Counted from the first letter of the stretch, positions 1 through 7,345 are shown. The stretch: DNA of 10,273 bases from a bacterium (GCA_027619145.1 JAQCGA010000090.1:1-10273); one strand, 5' to 3'. Notes: generated by a model not told the origin, from the sequence alone. Numbers and translations: made by a program.

Positions 1-30
1 CCTTCTTTCATGAAAAATAGAATACAATCC

Positions 31-1329
31 TCAGGCCACCTGGTAAAGGCCCTCGGGTAGCAATTGCTGAACATGTGAACCACTCAGCTTGACCTCTAGC
101 AATACAAAGTTGCCTTCGTACCGCGTGCTCAGCACCTCGCCTACCTGATGCAGTTCAGAAAGCAGCCGGCCTTCTGCTTGAGGGATCTGAAGGTTCAAAA
201 CCACACGTTCGCCCTCCAGTCGATTGTAAACGCCCATCCGCAGATCTTCCAGGCCCTGACCATTCAGAGCAGACACCCACACGCCATCCGGATATTCTGC
301 CTCCAGGCTGGCCCGCCGACCCGGGTTATCCAGCGCGTCCACCTTGTTAAACACCATCAGCGTTGGATTCTCCGCAATACCCAACCCTTCTAACGTTTCA
401 AGTACCGCTGTAATCTGCTTTTCGCAAGCCGGATGGCTCACATCTACAACGTGCAACAACAAGTCTGCCTCCACTGTTTCTTCCAACGTGCTGCGAAAAG
501 AAGCAATCAGATGGTGCGGCAACTTACGAATGAACCCCACCGTATCTGAAAGCAAAACCTCCCGGTTATACCCCAGGTATAACCGCCTCGTTGTTGAATC
601 CAGCGTGGCAAAAAGCCTGTTTTCGACCAGCACATCCGCTCCCGAAAGCGCATGCATCAATGTGGACTTCCCCGCGTTCGTATATCCTACCAGAGCGACT
701 CGAAACAAGTCTGCACGACTTTTTCTGCCCGTAGCCCGCTGCTTCCCAATCCGATCCAGAGATTTGGACAGGACACGAATGCGGCTGCGCAACGCCCGGC
801 GATCTACTTCCAACTGGGTTTCACCAGGGCCGCGCGTACCAATCCCCCCGGTTGTTCCTCCATGCCCTGCCTGCCGTGAAAGGTGCGTCCACTGCCGCGT
901 GAGCCGGGGCAACATGTAATTTAATTGGGCCAACTCCACTTGCGTCTGGGCTTCCCGGGTTTGTGCCCGGTTGGCAAAAATATCCAGGATCAATCGACTT
1001 CGATCAACCAGTTTCACACCAATCAGCTTATCCAGGTTGCGCATTTGCGCTGGCGAGAGGTCATCGTCAAAAATAACCACTTCCGCTTTTAATTCTTTGG
1101 CGCGCTCCGCCAGTTCCTGGGCCTTGCCCAACCCAATAAAATAGGCCGGATCAATACGGTCTCGCTCCTGCGTAATCCGGTCCATCACCCTGGCTCCTGC
1201 CGTATCGGCCAGCAATGCCAGTTCGTCCAGCGTGTCTTCGGCTTCCCAGGACTTAGCTCCGTGCAGGATCACACCCACCAGAATAGCCCGTTCGGGCTCC
1301 TGCCCGGTTTCAACATCAAATGTTGCCAA
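31..1329 (-). CDS. hflX: GTPase HflX (ribosome-associated)
   Basis: HflX is a GTPase that binds the large ribosomal subunit and, in studied bacteria, splits or rescues stalled ribosomes under stress; it acts in the cytosol. The 432-residue product has the full architecture. The N-terminal HflX domain spans about residues 15-200 and contains the glycine-rich segment TRGPGETQLE at 165-174. The G domain follows with G1 GYTNAGKST (215-223), G3 DTVGF (262-266), G4 NKVD (328-331) and SAL (353-355) as G5. Length is normal for the family. The start is a TTG codon (1327-1329). An in-frame TGA, which is the stop of the upstream gene, lies 18 bp before it, so no ATG is available upstream. AAGGGG sits about 9 nt before the TTG. 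It is probably co-transcribed with the UVR-motif gene. Identification is near certain; the TTG start is inferred. Confidence 0.97.
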   Translation of the reverse strand: MATFDVETGQEPERAILVGVILHGAKSWEAEDTLDELALLADTAGARVMDRITQERDRIDPAYFIGLGKAQELAERAKELKAEVVIFDDDLSPAQMRNLDKLIGVKLVDRSRLILDIFANRAQTREAQTQVELAQLNYMLPRLTRQWTHLSRQAGHGGTTGGIGTRGPGETQLEVDRRALRSRIRVLSKSLDRIGKQRATGRKSRADLFRVALVGYTNAGKSTLMHALSGADVLVENRLFATLDSTTRRLYLGYNREVLLSDTVGFIRKLPHHLIASFRSTLEETVEADLLLHVVDVSHPACEKQITAVLETLEGLGIAENPTLMVFNKVDALDNPGRRASLEAEYPDGVWVSALNGQGLEDLRMGVYNRLEGERVVLNLQIPQAEGRLLSELHQVGEVLSTRYEGNFVLLEVKLSGSHVQQLLPEGLYQVA

Positions 1330-1347
1330 ACGTATGGGCCCCTTTTT

Positions 1348-2109
1348 TCAATAATCGGTTCCCGAAAGTGCCTTGAGACGGTCGCGTAATTCGGCTGCCC
1401 GCTCAAAATCTTCAATCGCAACCGCATCAGACAACTGCTCTTTCAGGTCCTGCAACAAAGACTTGGGCCGATCCTTCCGAATTTCATCGGCCCACTCCTT
1501 CAAAAATGCAATCTCTTCGTTTTCGTCAACCAGTTCCTGCCGGTCGAACTCCCCCAAAAACTCCTGGATCTGGTTCACGCCTCTGTCAATCTCGCTCAGC
1601 GCAAGATCAAATTCTTCCTGTTCCAGCATTTCCAGAACCGCAGCGCGCACCCGGTGTCCAATCACAAACGGGCGGTACTGTTCCATGGCCAGGCGGTCTT
1701 CGTCATCGTCTGCATATTCTTTGACGAAGTCAAACAGCTCCAGGTTGCGTTTCGCATCGGCCTGGGCACACTGGTACTCGCCCAGCTCCAGAAAACTGAT
1801 CCGCCTGTGATAATACTGAAGGGCTTCCATTTGGAGAGCCATACAGGTTTCTGTATCCAGCGAAAACGGAGATTTCCCGTTCTCGTCCCGTTCCGCAGAT
1901 CGGGATTTTTCTTGATAATAGCTAAGAAGAGATTCATGGCCGTACGGACGGCGACCATCCGGACGCCCCGAAATCTCCATCTGTAAAATGCCCATCTCAA
2001 TACGAAGCTGAATTTTCTCGCGGCCATCCGCCCCTTTGATACGGCGCACACAGAGTTTCTCCGGATCGTACGGCCAGTTGTCCAGAAGCGGCTGAATATC
2101 CTTTCCCAT
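1348..2109 (-). CDS. UVR (UvrB/UvrC) motif protein with TPR-like helices
   Basis: This 253-residue protein has three visible parts. The N-terminal region (1-60) begins with a KDIQPLLDNW segment and carries conserved-looking GRPDGRRPYG around 48-57. A helical middle (about 88-190) has paired amphipathic helices that resemble tetratricopeptide repeats. A C-terminal UVR motif (about 217-249) has the pattern LKEQLSDAVAIEDFERAAEL, the helix hairpin used by UvrB and UvrC to contact each other and also found in McsA-type stress proteins. It has no nuclease or helicase domain, so it is not UvrB or UvrC. A protein-interaction role is inferred; no specific function is recognised. An ATG at 2127 would add six residues, but its nearest GGAGG is about 14 nt away. 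The ATG at 2109 has AAGGGG and GGAGG 3-11 nt upstream and starts at the first family-like residues. hflX follows after 18 bp. Confidence 0.85.
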   Translation of the reverse strand: MGKDIQPLLDNWPYDPEKLCVRRIKGADGREKIQLRIEMGILQMEISGRPDGRRPYGHESLLSYYQEKSRSAERDENGKSPFSLDTETCMALQMEALQYYHRRISFLELGEYQCAQADAKRNLELFDFVKEYADDDEDRLAMEQYRPFVIGHRVRAAVLEMLEQEEFDLALSEIDRGVNQIQEFLGEFDRQELVDENEEIAFLKEWADEIRKDRPKSLLQDLKEQLSDAVAIEDFERAAELRDRLKALSGTDY

Positions 2110-2194
2110 AATCCCCTTATCCTCCATATCGATCTGCGGAGCCTCCTGTTATGCCGCAGGCCATATGCTGGATCAAATCTGATTTCTACTGAAG

Positions 2195-2223
2195 ATTTTA
2201 CCACAATGGCACCCTGTTGTCAA
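2195..2223 (-). promoter_or_regulatory. Sigma70-type promoter for the UVR-motif/hflX unit
   Basis: Reading the minus strand, TTGACA (2218-2223) is a perfect -35 hexamer. It is followed by exactly 17 bp and then TAAAAT (2195-2200), a five-of-six match to the -10 box. Transcription would begin near 2188, leaving a leader of about 60-80 nt before the UVR-motif gene. The site lies just past the stop codon of the aminotransferase gene, so the UVR/hflX pair can be expressed independently of the upstream operon. Confidence 0.8.
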
Positions 2224-2261
2224 GGGTTTTCACCTGTAACAAAAGGCTCCATTTCCAACCT

Positions 2262-3554
2262 CTATGAAGCAAAAACGCGCTCGATCGCAGCCTGCGTGAA
2301 CGCCAACTCCCGGTCCGTATGGGTCAGACCCACGTACCACCGCCCGTCCGGTAAAAGCTGGACCCCCTCTTCCAGCATCCCGGTTCGAAACCGCGTATAG
2401 GCTTCCATATCTGTCGTCCAGGTGTCCCTGTAGTGTACCGGCGGTTCGGTTCGTCCAAAATGTACACTAAATACAGTTCCTGTGCCCGAAGTACAAAGAA
2501 CCAGATTCCGTGCTTTCGCCTGGGCTTCTACGGTTTTTCGGATCGCGTACCCGTGCGCGTGCATCTGTGCGTAGGCTTCCGGGTCCTTCCGTAAAATTTC
2601 TACCGTAGCCAGCCCCGCCGCCAGGTTCACAGAACTCCCGTTATAGGTACCCGCATGGATCGTTTTGCCCTGCCGCAACGGGTCAAACATCTCCCGTTTC
2701 CCGGCAACGGCGGACAGCGTAAATCCACCCGCCAGCGCTTTGGCATAGACAGACAGATCCGGTTCCAGATCAAAATACTCCCGCGCACCGCCCAGTGCAA
2801 CCCGGAATCCCGTAATCACCTCGTCGAAAATGGATACAGCCCCATGCCGGCGGCACAACTCAATCAACGTCTCCAAAAACCCTTCTGCTGGTAAAATTGA
2901 CCCGGAATTTGCCAGAATCGGCTCTGTAATCACCGCTGCAATTTCGTCTCCAACCTGCGCGAACACCTCCTCCAGCAAATCTGCCCGGTTCCAAGGAAGC
3001 GAAATCGTCTCTGCATATTCCGTCGCTGGCTGCCCGCCGCATGCAGGAACCGTATGGGATGCATTCACCGGCCCCAGCGCTTCTTCGGTATCGTGATAAC
3101 TTACCAGAATATTATTGAACCATCCGTGGTAATGCCCTTCAAACTTCACCACCTTGCTCCGGCCCGTCTTGGCCCGTGCCAGACGCAATGCCGCCTGTAC
3201 CGCCTCAGAACCTGTATTCGAAAAAATAACCTGTTCTACGCCCGGTAGCACTTCTGTTAGCAAACGGGCCAACGTCACCTCACCCGGATGCTGCGCCCCC
3301 AGCGTATAGGACTTTCCCACTGCCTCTACAACAGCGGCATTCAACGCCTGGTGGTTGGACCCCAGAATCAACGGCCCCCACGCCAATGTATAATCTAATA
3401 ACTCATTCCCATCCACATCATAATAATACGGCCCATCTGCCCGCTCAAAAAACAGCGGCGGCGATGTCACCGTCCGGCGCATCCCCGAAGACACGCCCAT
3501 CGCCAGGTACCTGGAACTCTCCTCGTACAGTTCTGCAGATTTCTTCGTATTCAT
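2262..3554 (-). CDS. PLP-dependent class III aminotransferase, HemL-like
   Basis: This is a fold-type I, pyridoxal-phosphate enzyme that moves an amino group between an amine or amino acid and a carbonyl compound. The 430-residue protein has the class III landmarks: NTGSEA at 113-118 (phosphate-binding), HYHGW at 141-145 (cofactor ring), DEVITGFR at 244-251 (the Asp contacts the pyridine nitrogen) and the Schiff-base lysine K272 in YAKALAGG. The closest well-known relative by overall pattern is glutamate-1-semialdehyde 2,1-aminomutase. However, the residues around 141-180 differ from the HemL form (GCYHGH and the gating loop), and no other haem gene is nearby. It is therefore called a HemL-like aminotransferase of unknown substrate, not hemL. 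The ATG at 3554 is preceded by GGGGAG at good spacing. It lies 63 bp after the M28-like/AAC(3) fusion gene, with no visible terminator or promoter between, so an operon is likely. Confidence 0.92.
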   Translation of the reverse strand: MNTKKSAELYEESSRYLAMGVSSGMRRTVTSPPLFFERADGPYYYDVDGNELLDYTLAWGPLILGSNHQALNAAVVEAVGKSYTLGAQHPGEVTLARLLTEVLPGVEQVIFSNTGSEAVQAALRLARAKTGRSKVVKFEGHYHGWFNNILVSYHDTEEALGPVNASHTVPACGGQPATEYAETISLPWNRADLLEEVFAQVGDEIAAVITEPILANSGSILPAEGFLETLIELCRRHGAVSIFDEVITGFRVALGGAREYFDLEPDLSVYAKALAGGFTLSAVAGKREMFDPLRQGKTIHAGTYNGSSVNLAAGLATVEILRKDPEAYAQMHAHGYAIRKTVEAQAKARNLVLCTSGTGTVFSVHFGRTEPPVHYRDTWTTDMEAYTRFRTGMLEEGVQLLPDGRWYVGLTHTDRELAFTQAAIERVFAS

Positions 3555-3617
3555 AAATCTCCCCTTTTTGATGCGCCCTTCCCCACCAGAATTCTCAAAG
3601 AAGGTCCGTCTTCCAAT

Positions 3618-6242
3618 TCATTTTTTGGTTCTTGGCTGAATAGTACACGTGGGACAAACATTTTTCAAATGCGCTCTCCGCGCTTTCCACACTTCAATCG
3701 CAGACACCAGCGTGGCCTCTCCTTTGCCCAAAGGCCCTTTTTTCTGGCGCTTGCCCCGGTCCAGCGTCACATTCAATTTGCTCGGAGAAATCGGACAAAC
3801 CTTCGTACGAAACGCCAGCCCTGCTACTTCTTCTACTTCACCCTCGGCATTGACGACCCGATCCGTATAACCCAACGGATCAATACATCCGCACGGGACA
3901 GACAACTCTGCCACATGGTATGCCGTTGTCGCATTGTGGTCCACGCCCAATAACAAGATGTATCCTCCACCGTGTACCAGCCGCCCAATCGGGCTATCTA
4001 CTGTCCAAACACCGTTTTTACGATGATCTTTACAAATTTCCTCTGCCCGTGGGCCAAACGCCGCAACCGCATGCGTAGGATGATCGCTACGTACCACACC
4101 CGGCCGACGCCAGAACACATCCGGAATAGCCCCGTTGGTCGTAGGTGTGGTCAACCGGTTATACACGTGTGCACCCCGATGATTAAACGAAGGCATCACC
4201 AGCGTACCCCTCTTGCCCACGGTGGTCAACAACGCATCCACCACCGTATCCGCACCTCCATCCACATACCCAATTGCAGACAACGACGAGTGTACCATCA
4301 CATCCATCCCGGCCTTCACCCCCAGCGCCTTCAACTCCCGGGTCAACTGCGCCTTCGAAATCACTTCTTCCGGCCCGAATAACTCTACATACCCCAGCTC
4401 TTCGTGCGCTTCAAAATAATCGACAACCTTCTCCACCGCCACATCTTTCCCTGTCTCGTTGGACACCGCCTCTGCAATTTCCGCCAGCGTGCGCCGCCCG
4501 TCTGCCCAGAACAGCGCCCAGGAAGACAGCCCCGCACTCCCAATCCGCCGGGAAATAGCACCCGGTACATTCTCCGAAATCGGTGAAAGAAGCACCTTCC
4601 GGTGAGGAATCCGGTTCGCTCCAGCAGCGTGCCGCTTCGTTGCAGGTTTACGCTTTCCAAGTGCTTGTTCAGAAGCCTCCCGAACCTGCATCTCGCACTC
4701 GCTCAGCTGTGCCAGGACGTCCGCCCGATCTCCGGTCCAGAGCCAGCGCTGCAACTTCTCTACATTGACCCGGTGCAATTCGCGCTCGTGCATCACCCGG
4801 CTGGCAGACATTCCCTTGCCTTGAAGCAAAGAAATCGTCCGCTCGGTCTCCGCCTGTGCAAACTGCAACGCCTCCTCCGTACCCGCATTGGCCAGAAAGT
4901 ACAGGTACCCCGCCATCCCCGTTGCGCAAACAGCCAACCCCTGTGAGCTCAACAACTCCGGCTGATCTGCAGACGTATGGTACGCATCAAACCCTTTTCC
5001 GGTCTTCCGGTGGTGTGTGGTCAGCCACGGACACGGAAAACCATATTTGGGATCTCCAATCAACGTATCCGACGTGGGCTGAAACGGCTCCTCATACAAT
5101 GTATATCCCGGGTTAGTCAGCTTCAGAGAAGCGCGTAAAATGGATGCCCCCAGCCGGTCCACAAAGCCCGCAGACATCGGAATAGTCGCGTGCCATTCCA
5201 TCCGGCCGTCGCACACTTCCGGGCGGGAACCGATCGTATCAATCACCACACCCGCCAGCGGCGTTTGCAACCTGCGGGTATCTTCTAAATATTTGAAAAA
5301 CCCGTGGCACTCATATGCATTCATCAACCGAATGGTGCGTTTGGGCCTGGGCAAATCTCCCGCAACAATCAGCCCCTCCAGCACCCGTGCAATCTCCAGA
5401 CACACCGCCACACCAGACGCATTGTCAATCGCCCCTGGCTCTGCGCTATGCGCCAGCACCCATACCTCGTCCTGCGGATCACCTGCCCCCCGAATCAACC
5501 CGCTGACCTGATCGTGCGTTCCCACATACTTTCGGATATCCACCTCCGTGTGCAGCACCAGCTTGCCATGTTTCTGTAGCAACGCACGGAGTTTTTTGCC
5601 CTCGTTCTCAGACAATACCAGCCCAACCAGGTGAAAAGACGCATTGTCGATCGGAATCCCACCCCAGCCAAACTTCGCCCACGCCGTCGCATCTGGCAAA
5701 TTGGGAATCGGGCGGTCCGTAATCACGCCAACGGCCCCCTTCTCTCCCAACTTGCGCAACAAGCCACGCGGTTCCAAACACGTCAATACCATTTTCCCGG
5801 CCAACCGACTGGCTGGAATTCGGTCCAGCTCTTCCTCGCTGTCCACCACCACCAGCTCATTCTCCATCCCCCCTCGGGGCGTGGACCCTGCCCACTGAAT
5901 CACGTGCCAGGGGTTTTTCTTATAGTCTAACACTCGTTTCCGAACCGGGCGTACCACGTCTACCGTGGCACAAATTACATCAGCAGCCTCGTGAATGATC
6001 CACCGACCCGAACCCATCTGGCCCCCGGTCTGCATCGCATACACCTCGGCTTCCGCCCCTGCTTCTTTGTATTTCCGCACCAGTGTTTCCGTGGTCTCAT
6101 GAAACCGGTCAAATGAATTCCAGCGATCCGTTTCCATCACCGCCCGAACATCGTCCAGCGTCCGTTTCCCGCTCGTTCGCTTATGGATTAACGGCAAAAC
6201 CGTTTTACAGAACCGGCCAACCGCCTTTGGCGTACGCGCCAT
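3618..6242 (-). CDS. M28-peptidase-like / winged-helix-like / AAC(3) acetyltransferase fusion
   Basis: One 874-residue chain carries at least two enzyme-like units. Residues 1 to about 470 resemble M28 zinc aminopeptidases, with an inserted PA-like region at about 127-240. Candidate metal residues are H265 and D273 (AHSAEPGAIDNASG), E311 (YECHG), D335 and H422 (YHTSAD). A charged helical linker (about 455-550) leads to a winged-helix-like segment (about 560-622, with LAEIAEAV and LGYVEL). Residues about 624-800 match the AAC(3)-type antibiotic N-acetyltransferase fold: HSSLSAIGYVDGGADT (651-666), GTLVMPSF, RSDHPTHAVAAFG (718-730) and TTAYHVAE (772-779). The tail is lysine-rich with a CPTC motif near the end. 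No signal peptide is seen, so it is probably cytosolic. The ATG at 6242 has AGGAG a few bases upstream; an upstream in-frame extension of 24 residues has no such support. Domain assignments are firm in pattern, but the substrate is unknown. A role in drug resistance is not implied. Confidence 0.88.
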   Translation of the reverse strand: MARTPKAVGRFCKTVLPLIHKRTSGKRTLDDVRAVMETDRWNSFDRFHETTETLVRKYKEAGAEAEVYAMQTGGQMGSGRWIIHEAADVICATVDVVRPVRKRVLDYKKNPWHVIQWAGSTPRGGMENELVVVDSEEELDRIPASRLAGKMVLTCLEPRGLLRKLGEKGAVGVITDRPIPNLPDATAWAKFGWGGIPIDNASFHLVGLVLSENEGKKLRALLQKHGKLVLHTEVDIRKYVGTHDQVSGLIRGAGDPQDEVWVLAHSAEPGAIDNASGVAVCLEIARVLEGLIVAGDLPRPKRTIRLMNAYECHGFFKYLEDTRRLQTPLAGVVIDTIGSRPEVCDGRMEWHATIPMSAGFVDRLGASILRASLKLTNPGYTLYEEPFQPTSDTLIGDPKYGFPCPWLTTHHRKTGKGFDAYHTSADQPELLSSQGLAVCATGMAGYLYFLANAGTEEALQFAQAETERTISLLQGKGMSASRVMHERELHRVNVEKLQRWLWTGDRADVLAQLSECEMQVREASEQALGKRKPATKRHAAGANRIPHRKVLLSPISENVPGAISRRIGSAGLSSWALFWADGRRTLAEIAEAVSNETGKDVAVEKVVDYFEAHEELGYVELFGPEEVISKAQLTRELKALGVKAGMDVMVHSSLSAIGYVDGGADTVVDALLTTVGKRGTLVMPSFNHRGAHVYNRLTTPTTNGAIPDVFWRRPGVVRSDHPTHAVAAFGPRAEEICKDHRKNGVWTVDSPIGRLVHGGGYILLLGVDHNATTAYHVAELSVPCGCIDPLGYTDRVVNAEGEVEEVAGLAFRTKVCPISPSKLNVTLDRGKRQKKGPLGKGEATLVSAIEVWKARRAHLKNVCPTCTIQPRTKK

Positions 6243-6404
6243 AAAAAATCTCCTCTTGTGTGATCTATCTCTCCGGCCGGTCCAACTTCTTCTCGGCAGG
6301 GCGTTTTTCTCCACTTTTCACCTAAAGAATATTCCAATACAGTCGATAATAGAAATATGTCGTACCAAGATATACAACAAAGAAGTTAGAAAGGAGCGAT
6401 TTCC
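6243..6404. promoter_or_regulatory. Divergent intergenic region, promoters not resolved
   Basis: This 162-bp gap must hold the promoters for the M28-like/AAC(3) operon (leftward) and the small membrane-protein pair (rightward). It is A/T-rich between 6310 and 6385. AT-rich hexamers such as GATAAT (6345-6350, plus) and its overlapping TATTAT (6346-6351, minus) could be -10 boxes, but neither has a convincing -35 at 16-18 bp. GAATATTC at 6327-6334 is a short palindrome of uncertain meaning. Confidence 0.3.
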
Positions 6405-6614
6405 ATGGACTGGATTCCTCTCACAATCGTCTGCGCACACTTGATTATTGGCCTCGTCTGCGGCCACCTGGCCCAGGAAACCCGCCTCAAACCCGAATCC
6501 TGGTTCCTGGCAGGTGCCCTCTTCGGCGGCTTTGCACTCATTGCCATTTTCATTCGCACCAGCGGGAAGCGATCTACCAGAACATCTCGCACACCGCTTG
6601 CGCGAAAAGCCTGA
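6405..6614 (+). CDS. Small two-helix membrane protein
   Basis: The 69-residue product has two hydrophobic stretches, about residues 3-20 and 32-50, joined by a short polar turn (QETRLKPE). It ends in a strongly basic tail (51-69). By the positive-inside rule both ends would be cytoplasmic, with a hairpin through the membrane. The pattern HLAQETRLKPESWFLAGALF followed by a Gly-rich second helix resembles a common class of small bacterial membrane proteins of unknown function, in which a Trp-Phe and Gly-rich second helix follows a short basic loop. The start is well supported: AGAAAGGAG lies 8 nt before the ATG. Codons favour C at the third position, as in the other plus-strand genes. It is followed after 9 bp by the 116-residue gene. 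No specific function is assigned. Confidence 0.75.
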   Translation: MDWIPLTIVCAHLIIGLVCGHLAQETRLKPESWFLAGALFGGFALIAIFIRTSGKRSTRTSRTPLARKA

Positions 6615-6623
6615 GCGTCCGCA

Positions 6624-6974
6624 ATGATTCCCAGGATCAATACCCGAAACGAAGGCTTTTTACCCCAAGCCACACGCGAGAACAGTACTCCGGTTCCCGC
6701 CCCCCGCCAGACCAGCTTGCCCGAAGCACTGGACAGAGCCCTGGACCTCAGTGGCGGTGCAAAAGACCTCCTGCAAAACCTGCAGACCATGTCCAGGGAG
6801 GACCAGGACGCCTTTCTAAAATCTTTGACCGATCTTCTGCGCCACGGCGTAGTTGGGTACGAATACCGCAGAATCAACGGAGAGCCCCAAAAAGTATTCA
6901 TCGATGTTGCCATCGGCAGTGATTTACACCGGGCCCCCCTGGTTCGAGGAGACCGGTTCGACAGAATGATCTAA
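6624..6974 (+). CDS. Hypothetical protein, 116 residues
   Basis: I do not recognise this protein. Residues 1-33 are rich in Pro, Arg, Thr and Asn and are probably disordered. Residues 34-73 form one or two likely amphipathic helices (EALDRALDL, then SREDQDAFLKSLTDLL). Residues 74-98 look like a beta hairpin (VVGYEYRRINGEPQKVFIDV), with a basic and acidic tail after it. No membrane segment or signal peptide is seen. There is no clear Shine-Dalgarno site before the ATG, which lies 9 bp after the stop of the small membrane-protein gene, so translation may depend on coupling to that gene. Third positions favour C, which supports real coding on this strand. A strong terminator-like stem follows 38 bp downstream. 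Confidence 0.65.
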   Translation: MIPRINTRNEGFLPQATRENSTPVPAPRQTSLPEALDRALDLSGGAKDLLQNLQTMSREDQDAFLKSLTDLLRHGVVGYEYRRINGEPQKVFIDVAIGSDLHRAPLVRGDRFDRMI

Positions 6975-7012
6975 CCCTTAAATACAGCATACAATCTCCG
7001 GACAACGGAGAA

Positions 7013-7049
7013 AGAGGGCGGCCGCGCCAGGATGGTATGGCCGCCCTCT
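7013..7049. terminator. Bidirectional rho-independent terminator candidate
   Basis: A perfect 11-bp G+C-rich inverted repeat (AGAGGGCGGCC at 7013-7023, GGCCGCCCTCT at 7039-7049) surrounds a 15-nt loop. On the plus strand it is followed by a T-rich stretch (TACTATTTATT); on the minus strand it is followed by TTTCTCC. It lies between two convergent genes, ending at 6974 and 7055, and is placed to stop transcription from both sides. The T-tracts are modest, so efficiency is uncertain. Confidence 0.75.
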
Positions 7050-7054
7050 ACTAT

Positions 7055-7297
7055 TTATTGATCAGCGCCACGGTTCCAGGCCTCATATTTCTCCACCAAC
7101 TCCTCTGCCCGCTGCGTTATCCCTTCCGGAAGCTCGGCATCTTCAGGCAATTGCACCCAGGCCTCCTGGTCTCCGTAATGCGCCTGAATGGCAGCCTTCA
7201 GAGCTTCCAATTCTTCCTCAAACACAGAATCGAACCCCAGCAGACCTCCTGGCCTTCGGATAGACAGATAAAAATCGATCAACTCTTGAACCGTCAC
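7055..7297 (-). CDS. Small acidic hypothetical protein
   Basis: The 80-residue product is acidic and predicted mainly helical. A segment at 3-12 (VQELIDFYLS) is followed by a Gly-rich turn (RPGGLLGFD), a Glu-rich helix (26-40, VFEEELEALKAAIQA) and a C-terminal helix (62-75). No known domain, membrane segment or catalytic motif is recognised. It starts at GTG (7295-7297) with GGGAG five bases upstream. It lies 48 bp after the putative glycosidase gene on the same strand and is probably the last gene of that unit, ending at the terminator stem. Its function is unknown. Confidence 0.65.
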   Translation of the reverse strand: MTVQELIDFYLSIRRPGGLLGFDSVFEEELEALKAAIQAHYGDQEAWVQLPEDAELPEGITQRAEELVEKYEAWNRGADQ

Positions 7298-7345
7298 CGC
7301 AACTCCCGGTTTTAGCGTTTATTGTAAAACTCGCTCTACACCCCA

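Noticed and set aside
344..919. A 191-residue open frame on the plus strand
   Set aside because: It is antisense to hflX, whose G-domain motifs are complete; it has Ser/Arg-rich shadow composition.
1662..2204. A 180-residue minus-strand frame overlapping the UVR-motif gene
   Set aside because: It is an out-of-frame reading of the same DNA, Arg/Trp-rich, and its start lies inside or next to the promoter -10 region.
2262..3554. Naming the aminotransferase hemL
   Set aside because: The general fold and length fit, but the GCYHGH segment and gating loop typical of HemL are not seen and no haem genes are adjacent.
3843..4373. Calling the AAC(3)-type domain an aminoglycoside resistance determinant
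   Set aside because: The family includes many enzymes with other substrates; fusion to an M28-like region and lack of mobile elements argue for a metabolic role.
6327..6334. GAATATTC palindrome as an operator
   Set aside because: Eight bases in an A/T-rich gap are expected by chance, and no second copy was found nearby.
6386..6913. A 175-residue open frame on the minus strand opposite the two small plus-strand genes
   Set aside because: The product is very basic with no domain pattern. The plus strand has a strong ribosome-binding site for the membrane protein and codon use that matches the strand.
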